NCBI GenBank assembly: GCA_024236155.1
Contig: JACKLA010000001.1
Location: 434,001 to 498,000 of the forward strand
Length of the DNA stretch: 64,000 bases
Source: Sphingomonadaceae bacterium
GTDB lineage: Bacteria > Pseudomonadota > Alphaproteobacteria > Sphingomonadales > Sphingomonadaceae
Direction of reading: 5' to 3'
Shown here: piece by piece, positions 43,852 through 52,762 of the stretch
Layout of the letters: every line of letters begins with the position of its first letter
How positions within the stretch are numbered: position 1 is the stretch's first letter
Program-made: the position numbers and the translations under genes
The notes under the pieces: model-generated
Databases searched by the model: none
What the model was told of the DNA's origin: nothing
What the model saw: the letters and a program-made list of their open reading frames with translations, nothing else

Positions 43852-44295
43852 ATGATTTCGCCTATGAACCAGGCGCATACATCTATCGATACCAAGGGAG
43901 CCGCCAGCGTGACTGATGGCAACCAGACGCCCGTTGTCGAAGCCGAACCCGGCTCGCTGCTCGCCCTCGTGCTCGAACAGCTGGATGACGATCAGGCTCA
44001 GGATGTCGTGACCATCCCGCTGGAAGGCAAATCGAGCATTGCCGATCACATGGTGATTGCTTCGGGCCGTTCGACCCGGCAGGTCGCCTCGATCGCGCAA
44101 AAACTGGCGGAAAAGGTCAAGCATGACGGCTTTGGCCCGGTCCGGCTCGAAGGGCTGCCTGCGGCGGACTGGGTGCTGATCGATGCGGGCGATGTCGTGG
44201 TCCACCTGTTCCGGCCCGAGGTTCGCAGCTTCTACAATCTGGAACGCATGTGGGCGTTCGGGGATGCCCCGCCGGTGGCAGTCGGCAACGCCTGA
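43852..44295 (+). CDS. rsfS: Ribosomal silencing factor RsfS
   Basis: RsfS binds ribosomal protein L14 and keeps subunits apart under nutrient limitation. The 147 residues include an N-terminal extension of about 33 residues, then the core: A-D-H-M-V-I-A-S-G-R-S-T-R-Q-V, G-L-P-A-A-D-W-V-L-I-D-A-G-D-V-V-V-H-L-F-R-P, R-S-F-Y-N-L-E-R-M-W. The start could be the ATG at 43864. It follows nadD by 48 bases. Confidence 0.93.
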   Translation: MISPMNQAHTSIDTKGAASVTDGNQTPVVEAEPGSLLALVLEQLDDDQAQDVVTIPLEGKSSIADHMVIASGRSTRQVASIAQKLAEKVKHDGFGPVRLEGLPAADWVLIDAGDVVVHLFRPEVRSFYNLERMWAFGDAPPVAVGNA

Positions 44296-44336
44296 CAGAT
44301 CCGGCGCCGGGCGGGCGTCTTTGCGAGGAAGCGATC

Positions 44337-44759
44337 ATGCTGCTCCATATCGTCGCTCGCGGAAAGATCGCCCGTTCCCCCGAGGCCGATCTGGTCGCAC
44401 GGTACGAGAAACGCCTGAACTGGCCGGTCAAACTCACCGAACTGCCCGAAGCCGGCGGCAAGACCGCCGAACCGCTCACTCCGTGCCGCACTGTCCTGCT
44501 GGACGAGCGGGGGAAGGATCTCTCCTCCGAGAAATTCGCCGACATCCTCTCACGCTGGCGCGATGATGGCGTGCGCGAAGCGCGCTTCGTGCTCGGCGCG
44601 GCGGATGGACATTCGAAAGAGGAGCGCGACGAGGCCGACTTGCTGCTGGCATTCGGCTCGGCGACCTGGCCGCACCTGCTTGCCCGGGCGATGCTGATGG
44701 AGCAACTCTATCGCGCGACATCGATCCTTGCCGGGCATCCCTATCATCGGGCAGGGTAG
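44337..44759 (+). CDS. rlmH: 23S rRNA (pseudouridine(1915)-N3)-methyltransferase RlmH
   Basis: A SPOUT methyltransferase acting on helix 69 of 23S rRNA. The protein has 140 residues from ATG 44337 (M-L-L-H-I-V-A-R-G-K). Seen: A-R-Y-E-K-R-L, L-L-D-E-R-G-K-D-L-S-S-E-K-F-A, V-L-G-A-A-D-G-H and M-L-M-E-Q-L-Y-R-A-T-S-I-L-A-G-H-P-Y-H-R, the SAM-binding knot and C-terminal signature. The final A-G is usual. It is 42 bases after rsfS and nearly abuts the EnvC-like gene. Confidence 0.95.
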   Translation: MLLHIVARGKIARSPEADLVARYEKRLNWPVKLTELPEAGGKTAEPLTPCRTVLLDERGKDLSSEKFADILSRWRDDGVREARFVLGAADGHSKEERDEADLLLAFGSATWPHLLARAMLMEQLYRATSILAGHPYHRAG

Positions 44760-44763
44760 CGAG

Positions 44764-45981
44764 ATGCGCGCCAGCACGATCTTCGCCGCTTCGCTTCTTG
44801 CCTTGCCGATGCTGGCAACGATGGCGATTGCACAGGGCAGTGCGAGCGGTGGCGAAGATCCCGATGCGATCCGCGAACGCATGCGCGCCGCACAGCGTGA
44901 AGCGGCCGCCGCCGGTGATCGCAGCAAGAAACTCGAAGCCGAAGCCAGGGTGGCGATCGAGGCGGCGGAAAAGACTGCACGCGAAGCCGCCGCGCTCGCC
45001 GCGCGTATCCAGCAGGCCGAGGCGGGGATTGCTGCGGCAGAGGCGCGGATGGCGCTGATTGCGCGCGAACGCAGCGATCTCGATCGGCAATTGGCGGAGC
45101 GGCGCGAACCGCTCGTCAGGCTTACCGGCGCATTGCAGAAACTCGCGCGCAGGCCGCTCGCCTTGTCGGCATTGCGCCCCGGGTCTTTGCGCGAGACGGT
45201 TTACCTGCGCGCCATGCTCGAAAGCACCATTCCCGAAGTGCGCAAGCGCACCGCCGCCCTGCGCGCCGAGATCGACCGGGGGCGGGCGCTCGAGCGTGAA
45301 GCGCAGCAGGCGCTTGCCGTGCTACGCAAGAGCGAAGGCGAGCTGGCCGAACGGCGCGAACGACTGGCAACCATCGAAACGCAGCAACGCCTCGAATCGC
45401 ACCGTGCGGGCGGCGATGCCGACCGCGAGGTTGAACGCGCACTGGCGCTGGCAGAGGAAGCGCGCGATCTCGACGCGCTGGTCGAACGGCTCGATGCGGC
45501 AGGTAACGTGCGGAAGGAGCTGGCAGCCCTGCCCGGCCCGGTCATGCGTCCTGACGATCCGGGCAATCCATCGGCAGCAGTGTCACCATCGGCGACCGCC
45601 AGCGCCACGGGCGCGACACGGGCCGCATTCCAGCTGCCGGTGACCGGGCGAACCGTTACAGGTTTCGGCGAACAGGGCGAGGGCGGCGTGCGCAGCACGG
45701 GCCTTACGCTGGCACCGCGCGAAGGGGCCCAGGTTATTGCCCCGGCAGGCGGGAGGGTGGCCTTTGCCGGGCCCTATCGCGGCTATGACCGGATCGTCAT
45801 CATCGAGCATGATGGCGGCCTGACGAGCCTCGTCACCGGCCTGGCGCGGACCGATGTGTCGGTCGGCGAACAGCTTGTCGCCGGGGCCCCGCTCGGCGTG
45901 GCCGGTGTTGATCGTCCGCAGGTTACACTCGAAATCCGGCGCGGCGGGAAGCCGGTTAACCCGCTCGGGCTGATCCGCTGA
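44764..45981 (+). CDS. EnvC-like murein hydrolase activator (degenerate LytM)
   Basis: The protein has 405 residues from ATG 44764. Signal peptide (about 1-21, ending A-I-A-Q), a long coiled coil (about 35-230) with very high Ala/Glu/Arg content, then a LytM domain. The zinc ligands are missing: the first motif reads R-S-T-G-L-T and the second V-T-L-E-I, without the His-x-x-x-Asp and His-x-His. It is thus an EnvC-type activator of amidases rather than an enzyme. It lies 143 bases before ctpA. Confidence 0.9.
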   Translation: MRASTIFAASLLALPMLATMAIAQGSASGGEDPDAIRERMRAAQREAAAAGDRSKKLEAEARVAIEAAEKTAREAAALAARIQQAEAGIAAAEARMALIARERSDLDRQLAERREPLVRLTGALQKLARRPLALSALRPGSLRETVYLRAMLESTIPEVRKRTAALRAEIDRGRALEREAQQALAVLRKSEGELAERRERLATIETQQRLESHRAGGDADREVERALALAEEARDLDALVERLDAAGNVRKELAALPGPVMRPDDPGNPSAAVSPSATASATGATRAAFQLPVTGRTVTGFGEQGEGGVRSTGLTLAPREGAQVIAPAGGRVAFAGPYRGYDRIVIIEHDGGLTSLVTGLARTDVSVGEQLVAGAPLGVAGVDRPQVTLEIRRGGKPVNPLGLIR

Positions 45982-46124
45982 GCGGCCGACGGATTCCGGC
46001 CATTCTGCCAACGCCTTTCATACTTCGACCGGCGACCGCACCGATACGGGACGGTGACGCAATCCTCATCTGGCGTTCAGCCCTCGGGAACGATAGGTTG
46101 CCACGAAACTGAGAGGCTGAATCG

Positions 46125-47462
46125 ATGAAATTTGCCGCGCTTGCACGCTCCGCCGCACTGGTAACCGCCGTTGCCCTGATCCCGGCGACGACAGCCGGGA
46201 TCGCGCAGGTCGATGGGCGCGTTGGGCCGGAATTCTCGAAGCTGTTTGCGACCTACCAGCGGATCAAGGCCAACTATGTCGAGCCGGTCGATGACGAGAA
46301 GCTGATTCGCGGCGCGATCGACGGTATGCTCGCTTCGCTCGATCCGCATTCGGCCTATCTCGACGGTTCGGACCTCCAGCGGCTCGAAACCATGATTGAC
46401 GGCAACTACTCGGGCCTCGGCCTGTCGGTGGTGATGGACGATGGCGCGGTCAAGATCATCTCTCCCTTCCGGGGCAGCCCGGCGGAGGAAGCCGGCCTCA
46501 AGGCAGGCGACTTCATCACCCATCTCGATGGCGACCTTATTTACGGTGGCGATCTCGATGACGCGGTGAGCCGGATGCGCGGCCCGGCAGGCACCTCCAT
46601 CCGCCTGACCGTGTTCCGCAGCGGGCGTGACGAACCCTTCGACGTGACTGTGACGCGCGGCGTGATCGAGCTGGAGCCGGTCACCTACAAGATCGCCGAC
46701 GGCAATATCGGGATCATCTCGGTCAATGAATTCTCGCGCGATGTCGGGGCCGATGTTTTCGCGGCGTGGAAGGCGATGGAACGCGACGCGACCGGGCGAA
46801 TGAATGGCCTTGTTCTGGACCTGCGTTCGAACCCTGGTGGCTCACTCGATGAGGCCGTGGCGCTGTCCGACCTGTTCCTCGATCGCGGGCGCATCGTTTC
46901 GCAGCGCGGCCGTGCACGGGGTGAGACGATCTTCTACGATGCCGAAACCGCCTTCCGGGGCCAGATCGCGCGTGATGTGCCGATGGTGGTGCTGATCGAT
47001 GCGGGCTCGGCTTCGGCTTCCGAAATCGTTGCCGGGGCGCTGCAGGATCACCGCCGCGCGGTCGTGATGGGTGAAACCAGCTTCGGCAAGGGCAGCGTCC
47101 AGTCGCTGCTCATCCTCGATAACACCAGCGCGCTCAAGCTGACCACCGCGCGCTATTTCACGCCGTCCGGCCATTCGGTGCAGGAAGGCGGGATCAAGCC
47201 CGACATCAAGGTGCCGCAGCTGTCCGATCCCGACCTTGCCAAACGCGCCAAGTTCCAGCTGCGCGAGAGCGACCTGCGCGGTCACCTGATCAATGAGGCG
47301 GCGCTGAAGGATGAGGAGCTGGAGCGCGACAAGAATGCCGACCCACGCTTCACCCTTACCGCAGAGCAGGTGAAGGCGCAGGGCATCGATGATTACCAGC
47401 TTCACTACGCGCTGCAGACCCTGCGCCGCACTGCGCCGAACACGGTTGCGCGGCGCGATTGA
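46125..47462 (+). CDS. ctpA: S41 family C-terminal processing peptidase
   Basis: The 445 residues include a signal peptide (about 1-26), a cap helix region, a PDZ domain (about 83-160) and an S41 catalytic domain. The catalytic Ser lies in A-G-S-A-S-A-S-E-I (residues 293-301) and Lys322 in G-E-T-S-F-G-K-G-S. Such proteases cleave periplasmic proteins or trim murein hydrolases. The neighbouring EnvC-like protein suggests work on cell-wall enzymes. The N-terminal segment F-A-T-Y-Q-R-I-K-A-N-Y-V is typical of CtpA. Confidence 0.94.
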   Translation: MKFAALARSAALVTAVALIPATTAGIAQVDGRVGPEFSKLFATYQRIKANYVEPVDDEKLIRGAIDGMLASLDPHSAYLDGSDLQRLETMIDGNYSGLGLSVVMDDGAVKIISPFRGSPAEEAGLKAGDFITHLDGDLIYGGDLDDAVSRMRGPAGTSIRLTVFRSGRDEPFDVTVTRGVIELEPVTYKIADGNIGIISVNEFSRDVGADVFAAWKAMERDATGRMNGLVLDLRSNPGGSLDEAVALSDLFLDRGRIVSQRGRARGETIFYDAETAFRGQIARDVPMVVLIDAGSASASEIVAGALQDHRRAVVMGETSFGKGSVQSLLILDNTSALKLTTARYFTPSGHSVQEGGIKPDIKVPQLSDPDLAKRAKFQLRESDLRGHLINEAALKDEELERDKNADPRFTLTAEQVKAQGIDDYQLHYALQTLRRTAPNTVARRD

Positions 47463-47480
47463 GGCTCCTAGGCCCGCGGC

Positions 47481-47957
47481 ATGAGTGACTCACCACCGGT
47501 TCGTCTGGCGCAGAAAATGGCGCTCGGCATACCGGCGCTGCTGATCGGCGGCGCCTATCTTTCCGAATTCGGGTTTGGCCTGTTTCCGTGCGAGATGTGC
47601 TGGTGGCAACGCTATCCGCATTTTTCGGCGATCGCGTTTGCATTGCTCTCGTTCTTCGTGCCGCCGAGGAAGCTGTGGATCGCGCTTGCGGCGCTTGCCA
47701 TTCTCGCTTCGGGGGCAATTGGCGGGTTTCATGCAGGGGTCGAATATGGCTGGTGGGAAGGGATCACCGGCTGCGCCACCACGCAGGTTGCCGATGGAAC
47801 GGATCCGCTCAAGGCCGTGTTCGATGCTCCGCTGACCCGCTGCGACGAGGCGGCCTGGGATCTGTTCGGCATCAGCCTGGCAGGGTGGAACTTCCTGATT
47901 TCGACCCTGTCTGCGCTGGGTATTCTCATGCTGCTGTCGCGGGGGAAGAAGGCATGA
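47481..47957 (+). CDS. dsbB: Disulfide bond formation protein B
   Basis: DsbB reoxidises DsbA and passes electrons to quinone in the inner membrane. The 158 residues have four helices and the essential cysteines: Cys37-x-x-Cys40 (P-C-E-M-C-W-W-Q-R) and the second pair Cys98/Cys121. The W-W-Q-R motif follows the first pair. No dsbA is in the window. The next gene (COQ7 type) overlaps its stop by four bases (ATGA). Confidence 0.9.
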   Translation: MSDSPPVRLAQKMALGIPALLIGGAYLSEFGFGLFPCEMCWWQRYPHFSAIAFALLSFFVPPRKLWIALAALAILASGAIGGFHAGVEYGWWEGITGCATTQVADGTDPLKAVFDAPLTRCDEAAWDLFGISLAGWNFLISTLSALGILMLLSRGKKA

Positions 47958-48490
47958 CAATCTCACGCTCCGCTCGCCCGGATACCAAACGCATGATCCG
48001 CGTGGACCAGGCGGGTGAGTTCGGCGCGACACGTATCTATGCCGGGCAACTGGCGGTGATGGGGGGTCGGCATCCGATGTCACCCGAAATCGCCCATATG
48101 GCCGCTCAGGAAGAGGAGCACCGGGCAAAATTCGATGCGCTGATGGCTGCACGCGGCGTCCGCCCCACGGCGTTGCAACCTTTCTGGTCGGTCGCGGGCT
48201 TCGCGCTGGGGGCCGGCACCGCGCTGCTCGGCCCGGAAGCTGCGATGGCATGCACAGCCGCAGTCGAGGAAGAGATCGACCGCCATTATTCCGCGCAGCT
48301 TGACGAGCTCGCCGAGGATGGCTCGGACCCCGAACTGGCCGGGATGATCGAGGAATTTCGCGAGGACGAACGCCAGCATCGCGATACGGCCCTGGCGGCA
48401 GGGGCCGAGAAAGCGCCAGCATATCCGCTGCTGTCGGGCGCGATCCGGCTTGGCTGCCGGGTGGCGATCAGGCTGGCGGAACGGGTCTGA
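47954..48490 (+). CDS. coq7: Demethoxyubiquinone hydroxylase (COQ7 family)
   Basis: A diiron membrane-associated monooxygenase of ubiquinone biosynthesis, alternative to UbiF. The protein has 178 residues from ATG 47954. Diiron ligands are visible: Glu22 (G-E-F-G-A), Glu53-x-x-His56 (Q-E-E-E-H), Glu105 region (V-E-E-E-I-D) and Glu139-x-x-His142 (D-E-R-Q-H). It is translationally coupled to dsbB, which hands electrons to quinone. Confidence 0.93.
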   Translation: MTISRSARPDTKRMIRVDQAGEFGATRIYAGQLAVMGGRHPMSPEIAHMAAQEEEHRAKFDALMAARGVRPTALQPFWSVAGFALGAGTALLGPEAAMACTAAVEEEIDRHYSAQLDELAEDGSDPELAGMIEEFREDERQHRDTALAAGAEKAPAYPLLSGAIRLGCRVAIRLAERV

Positions 48491-48601
48491 TCCGGCGCGC
48501 TGCACGGCTTTGCGCCTTGCATGCGCGTGCTGCCGCTTCATATAGAGTTCACCGCATGGCGGCGATTGTGCCACCAGCTTGCCCATCGGATGGAAATCGA
48601 T

Positions 48602-49180
48602 ATGAAACCGCTGCTAGCAATTGCTGCTCTCGCCTTTGTTGCCACGCCCGCGATCGCGCAGGATGATGGCAGCGAACTGCCCGACGACGTGCAGACCGCC
48701 ATCGTCTATGGCGACGATGCGGCCCCCGATTGCCCCGACGGAATGATCTGCGTCGTAGCGCGCCTGCCGGAAAATGATCGCTATCGTATTCCCGAAACGC
48801 TGCGTTTCAGTACCGATCCGGAAAACACCGCGTGGTCGAAGCGGGTCGAATCGCTCGAACTGATCGGCAATTTCGGCGCCTTGTCCTGTTCGACCGCAGG
48901 TGCAGGCGGGTTCACCGGCTGTACGCAGGACCTTATTCGCCGCGCCTATGGCGAAAAGAAGACCAGCGAAGCGGTGCGCTTCAGTGACCTGATTGCCGCC
49001 GCACGTGAGGAACGGCTGGCAGAAATCGATGAAAACGCCGCGGACGAACAGGCGCGGGTCGAACAGATCGAGCGCGAATATTTGGAACGGCTGGAGAAAG
49101 AGCGCGCCAGCGAACTGCCCGATGAAGGGGCGGACGACCTGCCGCAACCCGCCGACCAGACGGGCCCGGACGAGGGCTGA
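48602..49180 (+). CDS. Exported protein with two cysteine pairs and charged C-terminal helix
   Basis: Function unknown. The protein has 192 residues from ATG 48602, with a signal peptide ending A-I-A-Q near residue 20. The mature part has four cysteines (D-C-P-D-G-M-I-C, L-S-C-S-T, T-G-C-T) that can form two disulfides, and the phrase V-A-R-L-P-E-N-D-R-Y-R-I-P, which I have seen in Sphingomonadales proteins. The last 70 residues are Glu/Arg-rich and probably a coiled coil. It stands alone before the wecB gene. Confidence 0.75.
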   Translation: MKPLLAIAALAFVATPAIAQDDGSELPDDVQTAIVYGDDAAPDCPDGMICVVARLPENDRYRIPETLRFSTDPENTAWSKRVESLELIGNFGALSCSTAGAGGFTGCTQDLIRRAYGEKKTSEAVRFSDLIAAAREERLAEIDENAADEQARVEQIEREYLERLEKERASELPDEGADDLPQPADQTGPDEG

Positions 49181-49235
49181 GGGCGCGGCCAGAAGGCAAA
49201 CGCGGTTTTAACCTTGCGCTGCTAGGGGCGTGTCC

Positions 49236-50354
49236 ATGTCGACCCGCACCATCCTCACTGTCTTCGGCACCCGCCCCGAAGCGATCAAGCTCTTCCCCCT
49301 GTGCCATGCGCTGGAGGCCGATCCGCGTTTCAACTCGCGCGTCTGCGTTTCGGGCCAGCATCGCGGCATGCTCGACCAGGTGCTCGAGATTGCCGGGGTT
49401 GTGCCGCATCACGATCTCGACGTCATGCAGCCGGACCAGTCGCTCGATGCGCTGACGGCGCGGCTGCTGACCGGCCTTGGCGAAGTGATGGATCGGGAAA
49501 AGCCAGACTGGGTCGTGGTGCAGGGCGATACTGCCACCGCCATGTGCGGTGCGCTGGCGGCCTATTACCGCAAGATTCCGGTTGCGCATGTCGAGGCGGG
49601 CCTGCGCAGCGGCAATATCCACCATCCCTGGCCGGAGGAAGTGAACCGCAAGGTCATCGGCAGCTTCGCCGAACTGCATTTTGCCCCCACTGAAACCGCT
49701 GCCGAGGCGCTGCGGCGCGAGAATATCGATCCCTCGATCATCCATGTCACCGGCAATACGGTGATCGACGCGTTGCACTGGATCACCGCGAAGATCGAGC
49801 GCGAGCCGGAGCTGGCGAAAGACCTCGCCCCGCTGGAACAACGCTTTGCCGGGAAACGCATCATCGGCGTTACCAGCCACCGGCGCGAGAATTTCGGCGG
49901 TGGTATGGAGGGCATTGCCGAGGCCATCCGCCGTCTCGCCGCGCGCGAGGATGTAGCGATGATCTTCCCGGTCCATCTCAATCCCAATGTCCGCAAGGTG
50001 ATGAATGAGGAACTGGCCGGGCTGGACAATGTCGCGCTGATCGAACCGCTCGACTACCCACATTTCGCCCGCCTGCTCGATATCGCCGAGCTGATGCTGA
50101 CCGATAGCGGCGGTGTGCAGGAAGAGGCACCCGCGCTCGGCAAGCCAGTGCTGGTGATGCGCGAGACGACCGAACGCCCTGAGGGTGTCGAGGCAGGCAC
50201 GGCCAAGCTGGTCGGCACCGATGCCGATACCATTGTCGCCGAAGCCACCCGCCTGCTGGACGATCGGGAAGCCTATTCGGCGATGGCCAAGGCGCACAAT
50301 CCGTTCGGGGACGGCAAGGCCACCCAGCGGATCGTCGAGCTTCTGGCCTCGTAA
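49236..50354 (+). CDS. wecB: UDP-N-acetylglucosamine 2-epimerase (non-hydrolysing)
   Basis: Converts UDP-GlcNAc to UDP-ManNAc. The protein has 372 residues from ATG 49236 (AGGGG upstream; a GTG at 49230 is the alternative). Seen: F-G-T-R-P-E-A-I-K near the start, G-D-T-A-T-A, V-E-A-G-L-R-S, T-S-H-R-R-E-N-F-G, D-S-G-G-V-Q-E-E-A. It precedes wecC and thus makes its substrate. It opens the surface polysaccharide region. Confidence 0.96.
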   Translation: MSTRTILTVFGTRPEAIKLFPLCHALEADPRFNSRVCVSGQHRGMLDQVLEIAGVVPHHDLDVMQPDQSLDALTARLLTGLGEVMDREKPDWVVVQGDTATAMCGALAAYYRKIPVAHVEAGLRSGNIHHPWPEEVNRKVIGSFAELHFAPTETAAEALRRENIDPSIIHVTGNTVIDALHWITAKIEREPELAKDLAPLEQRFAGKRIIGVTSHRRENFGGGMEGIAEAIRRLAAREDVAMIFPVHLNPNVRKVMNEELAGLDNVALIEPLDYPHFARLLDIAELMLTDSGGVQEEAPALGKPVLVMRETTERPEGVEAGTAKLVGTDADTIVAEATRLLDDREAYSAMAKAHNPFGDGKATQRIVELLAS

Positions 50355-50424
50355 CACCAGCATTACCGCTATGTTTACCACTGGCGGATAAGGCTGGCTG
50401 CCGAACTCAAACGGCAGGACTACA

Positions 50425-51729
50425 ATGCGCGGCGATACCAAACCTGAAGTGTGCGTAATCGGGCTCGGCTATATCGGGCTCCCGACGGCGGCCATCATTG
50501 CCCGGGCCAATTGCCCTGTGACCGGCATCGACGTGTCGGAGCACGTTGTCGAAACGATCAATCGCGGCGAGATCCATATCGAGGAAGTCGATCTCGACGG
50601 GCTGGTGCGCGGCGTCGTCCAGCGTGGCATGCTCAAGGCCTCGACCCAGATCGTGCCCGCCGATGTCTTCGTGATCGCGGTGCCAACCCCGTTCGAGCAT
50701 GACGGCAACCATACGCCAGACGTATCCTATGTGATGTCCGCTGCAACCGAAGTCGCCGGTGTGCTCAAGAAGGGCGATTGCATTATCCTCGAATCGACCT
50801 CGCCGGTCGGCACGACCGAGCAGATGCGCGATTTGATCGCAGGACTGCGCCCGGACCTCAAACTGCCGGGGCTGACCGGCGAAACGCCGGATGTCTCGAT
50901 CGCCTATTGTCCCGAGCGGGTCTTGCCGGGGAAAATCCTCGAAGAACTGACGCATAACGATCGTTCGATCGGCGGCATCACCCCGCGTTGCGCGCGCAAG
51001 GCGCTCGCCTTCTACAAGCGGTTCGTGCGCGGCACTTGCGTCACCACCGATGCGAAATCGGCGGAAATGACCAAGCTGGTCGAAAACGCCTATCGCGATG
51101 TGAATATCGCCTTCGCCAACGAGTTGTCGATCATCGCCGACCATATGGGTCTCGATGTGTGGGAAGTGATCAAGCTCGCCAACCGGCATCCGCGTGTGAA
51201 CATCCTCCAGCCCGGTCCGGGCGTCGGCGGACACTGCATCGCGGTCGACCCCTATTTCATCATCCACGGCGCGCCCGAGCAGTCACCGCTGATCCGCACA
51301 GGCCGCGAAGTGAACGATGCGAAAATGCACCATGTTGTCGCTCGCGCCGAGCAGCTTATCGCCGACAATCCGGGCGTCCCGGTTGCCTGCCTCGGCCTCG
51401 CCTTCAAGGCGAATATCGACGATTTCCGCGAAAGCCCGGCCCGCTTTGTTGCCTCGCGGCTGGCGCGCAAGTTCGGTTCGCAGATATCGATCGTGGAGCC
51501 TTACGCGGGCGAATTGCCGGTCGAATTCAAGGATAGCGGCGCCGAACTGGTCGATCTCGACCATGCGCTGGAAAACTGCGGTATCCTGATCGTGCTGGTC
51601 GACCATGACGTGTTCAAGGTCGTGCCGAGCGAGGAACGCGCAGGCGCGCTGGTCTATGACACGCGCGGCATCTGGCCCGATGCGAGCATGGAACCGGGCG
51701 ACAAGCCGGGTCTGCGCCTCGCCAGCTGA
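50425..51729 (+). CDS. wecC: UDP-N-acetyl-D-mannosamine dehydrogenase
   Basis: Oxidises UDP-ManNAc to UDP-ManNAcA with NAD+. The 434 residues include the N-terminal Rossmann motif G-L-G-Y-I-G-L-P (about 11-18), the S-P-V-G-T-T-E motif (about 129-135), the catalytic Cys in G-P-G-V-G-G-H-C-I-A-V-D-P, and L-G-L-A-F-K-A-N-I-D-D near the C-terminal domain. Its 3' end abuts the convergent epimerase gene with no gap. It acts after wecB. Confidence 0.95.
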   Translation: MRGDTKPEVCVIGLGYIGLPTAAIIARANCPVTGIDVSEHVVETINRGEIHIEEVDLDGLVRGVVQRGMLKASTQIVPADVFVIAVPTPFEHDGNHTPDVSYVMSAATEVAGVLKKGDCIILESTSPVGTTEQMRDLIAGLRPDLKLPGLTGETPDVSIAYCPERVLPGKILEELTHNDRSIGGITPRCARKALAFYKRFVRGTCVTTDAKSAEMTKLVENAYRDVNIAFANELSIIADHMGLDVWEVIKLANRHPRVNILQPGPGVGGHCIAVDPYFIIHGAPEQSPLIRTGREVNDAKMHHVVARAEQLIADNPGVPVACLGLAFKANIDDFRESPARFVASRLARKFGSQISIVEPYAGELPVEFKDSGAELVDLDHALENCGILIVLVDHDVFKVVPSEERAGALVYDTRGIWPDASMEPGDKPGLRLAS

Positions 51730-52743
51730 TCAGACCCCATAATAATCCCGGTACCAGCTGACGAACTGACGGATGCCTTCGCGGTAGTCGGTCTGCGGCT
51801 GGTATCCGGTCAGCCGCTTGAGCAGGTCGGCATTGGCCCAGGTCGCGGGCACATCGCCCTTCTGCATGTCCATGTAGTTGCGCTTGGCCTCGATCCCGCA
51901 TTCCTGCTCGATCGCCTCGATGAAATCGAGCAGCTTGACCTTGTCGCTATTGCCGATGTTGACCACGCGGAACGGGGCGACGGTTGACAGGCTGTCGCCC
52001 GGCTCGATGTCATCCTTGCTCTCGGGCCGCACCGGGGCCGCGTCGATCAGCAGCCGGATACCGCGCACAAGGTCGGTCACGAAGGTGAAGTCGCGATACA
52101 TCTCGCCGTGGTTGTAGATATCGATCGGGGTGCCTTCGAGGATCCCCTTGGTGAACTTGAACAGCGCCATATCCGGCCGGCCCCACGGGCCATAGACGGT
52201 GAAGAAGCGGAACATGGTGGTCGGCAGGTTCCACAGATGGGCATAGCTGTGGCCCATCGACTCGTTTGCCTTCTTGGTTGCGGCGTAGAAGGTCATCGGG
52301 GTCTCGACCCGTTCCAGCTCGTCGAACGGCATTTCGTCATTCGCGCCATAGACCGAGCTGGTACTCGCCATCAGCAAATGGTCGACCGCCAGTTCGCGCG
52401 CGCATTCCATGATGTTGAAGGTGCCGATGATATTGGCATCGAGATAGGCGCGCGGGTTCTCGAGGCTGTAACGCACGCCCGCCTGTGCCGCGAGGTGGAC
52501 GATGACATCGGGCTTCTCCGCCATCATCAGCGCGTGGAGTTTGTCGAAATCCTCCAGCATGCCGACATGCGCGCTGAAATGCTGGTTCTGCAGCAGCATC
52601 TGGTGCCGCCGTTCCTTGATGCGCACATCGTAATAGTCGGTCATCCCGTCGAAACCGACGACCTCGAAGCCTTCCTTCAACAGTAGCTGGGCGAGATGGA
52701 AACCGATGAAACCGGCGGTGCCGGTGACGAATACCTTGCGCAT
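51730..52743 (-). CDS. NAD-dependent nucleotide-sugar epimerase (UDP-glucuronate 4-epimerase-like)
   Basis: The 337-residue short-chain dehydrogenase-type epimerase has G-T-A-G-F-I-G-F-H-L-A (about 8-18), S-T-S-S-V-Y-G-A-N and the catalytic Y-A-A-T-K-K (Tyr-x3-Lys). It resembles bacterial UDP-glucuronate 4-epimerases (making UDP-GalA), but 4-epimerases with other sugars are close. It is the last gene of the leftward polysaccharide block, 19 bases after the sugar transferase, and convergent with wecC. Confidence 0.9.
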   Translation of the reverse strand: MRKVFVTGTAGFIGFHLAQLLLKEGFEVVGFDGMTDYYDVRIKERRHQMLLQNQHFSAHVGMLEDFDKLHALMMAEKPDVIVHLAAQAGVRYSLENPRAYLDANIIGTFNIMECARELAVDHLLMASTSSVYGANDEMPFDELERVETPMTFYAATKKANESMGHSYAHLWNLPTTMFRFFTVYGPWGRPDMALFKFTKGILEGTPIDIYNHGEMYRDFTFVTDLVRGIRLLIDAAPVRPESKDDIEPGDSLSTVAPFRVVNIGNSDKVKLLDFIEAIEQECGIEAKRNYMDMQKGDVPATWANADLLKRLTGYQPQTDYREGIRQFVSWYRDYYGV

Positions 52744-52762
52744 GGGAGGTGGGCCTCTTGGG

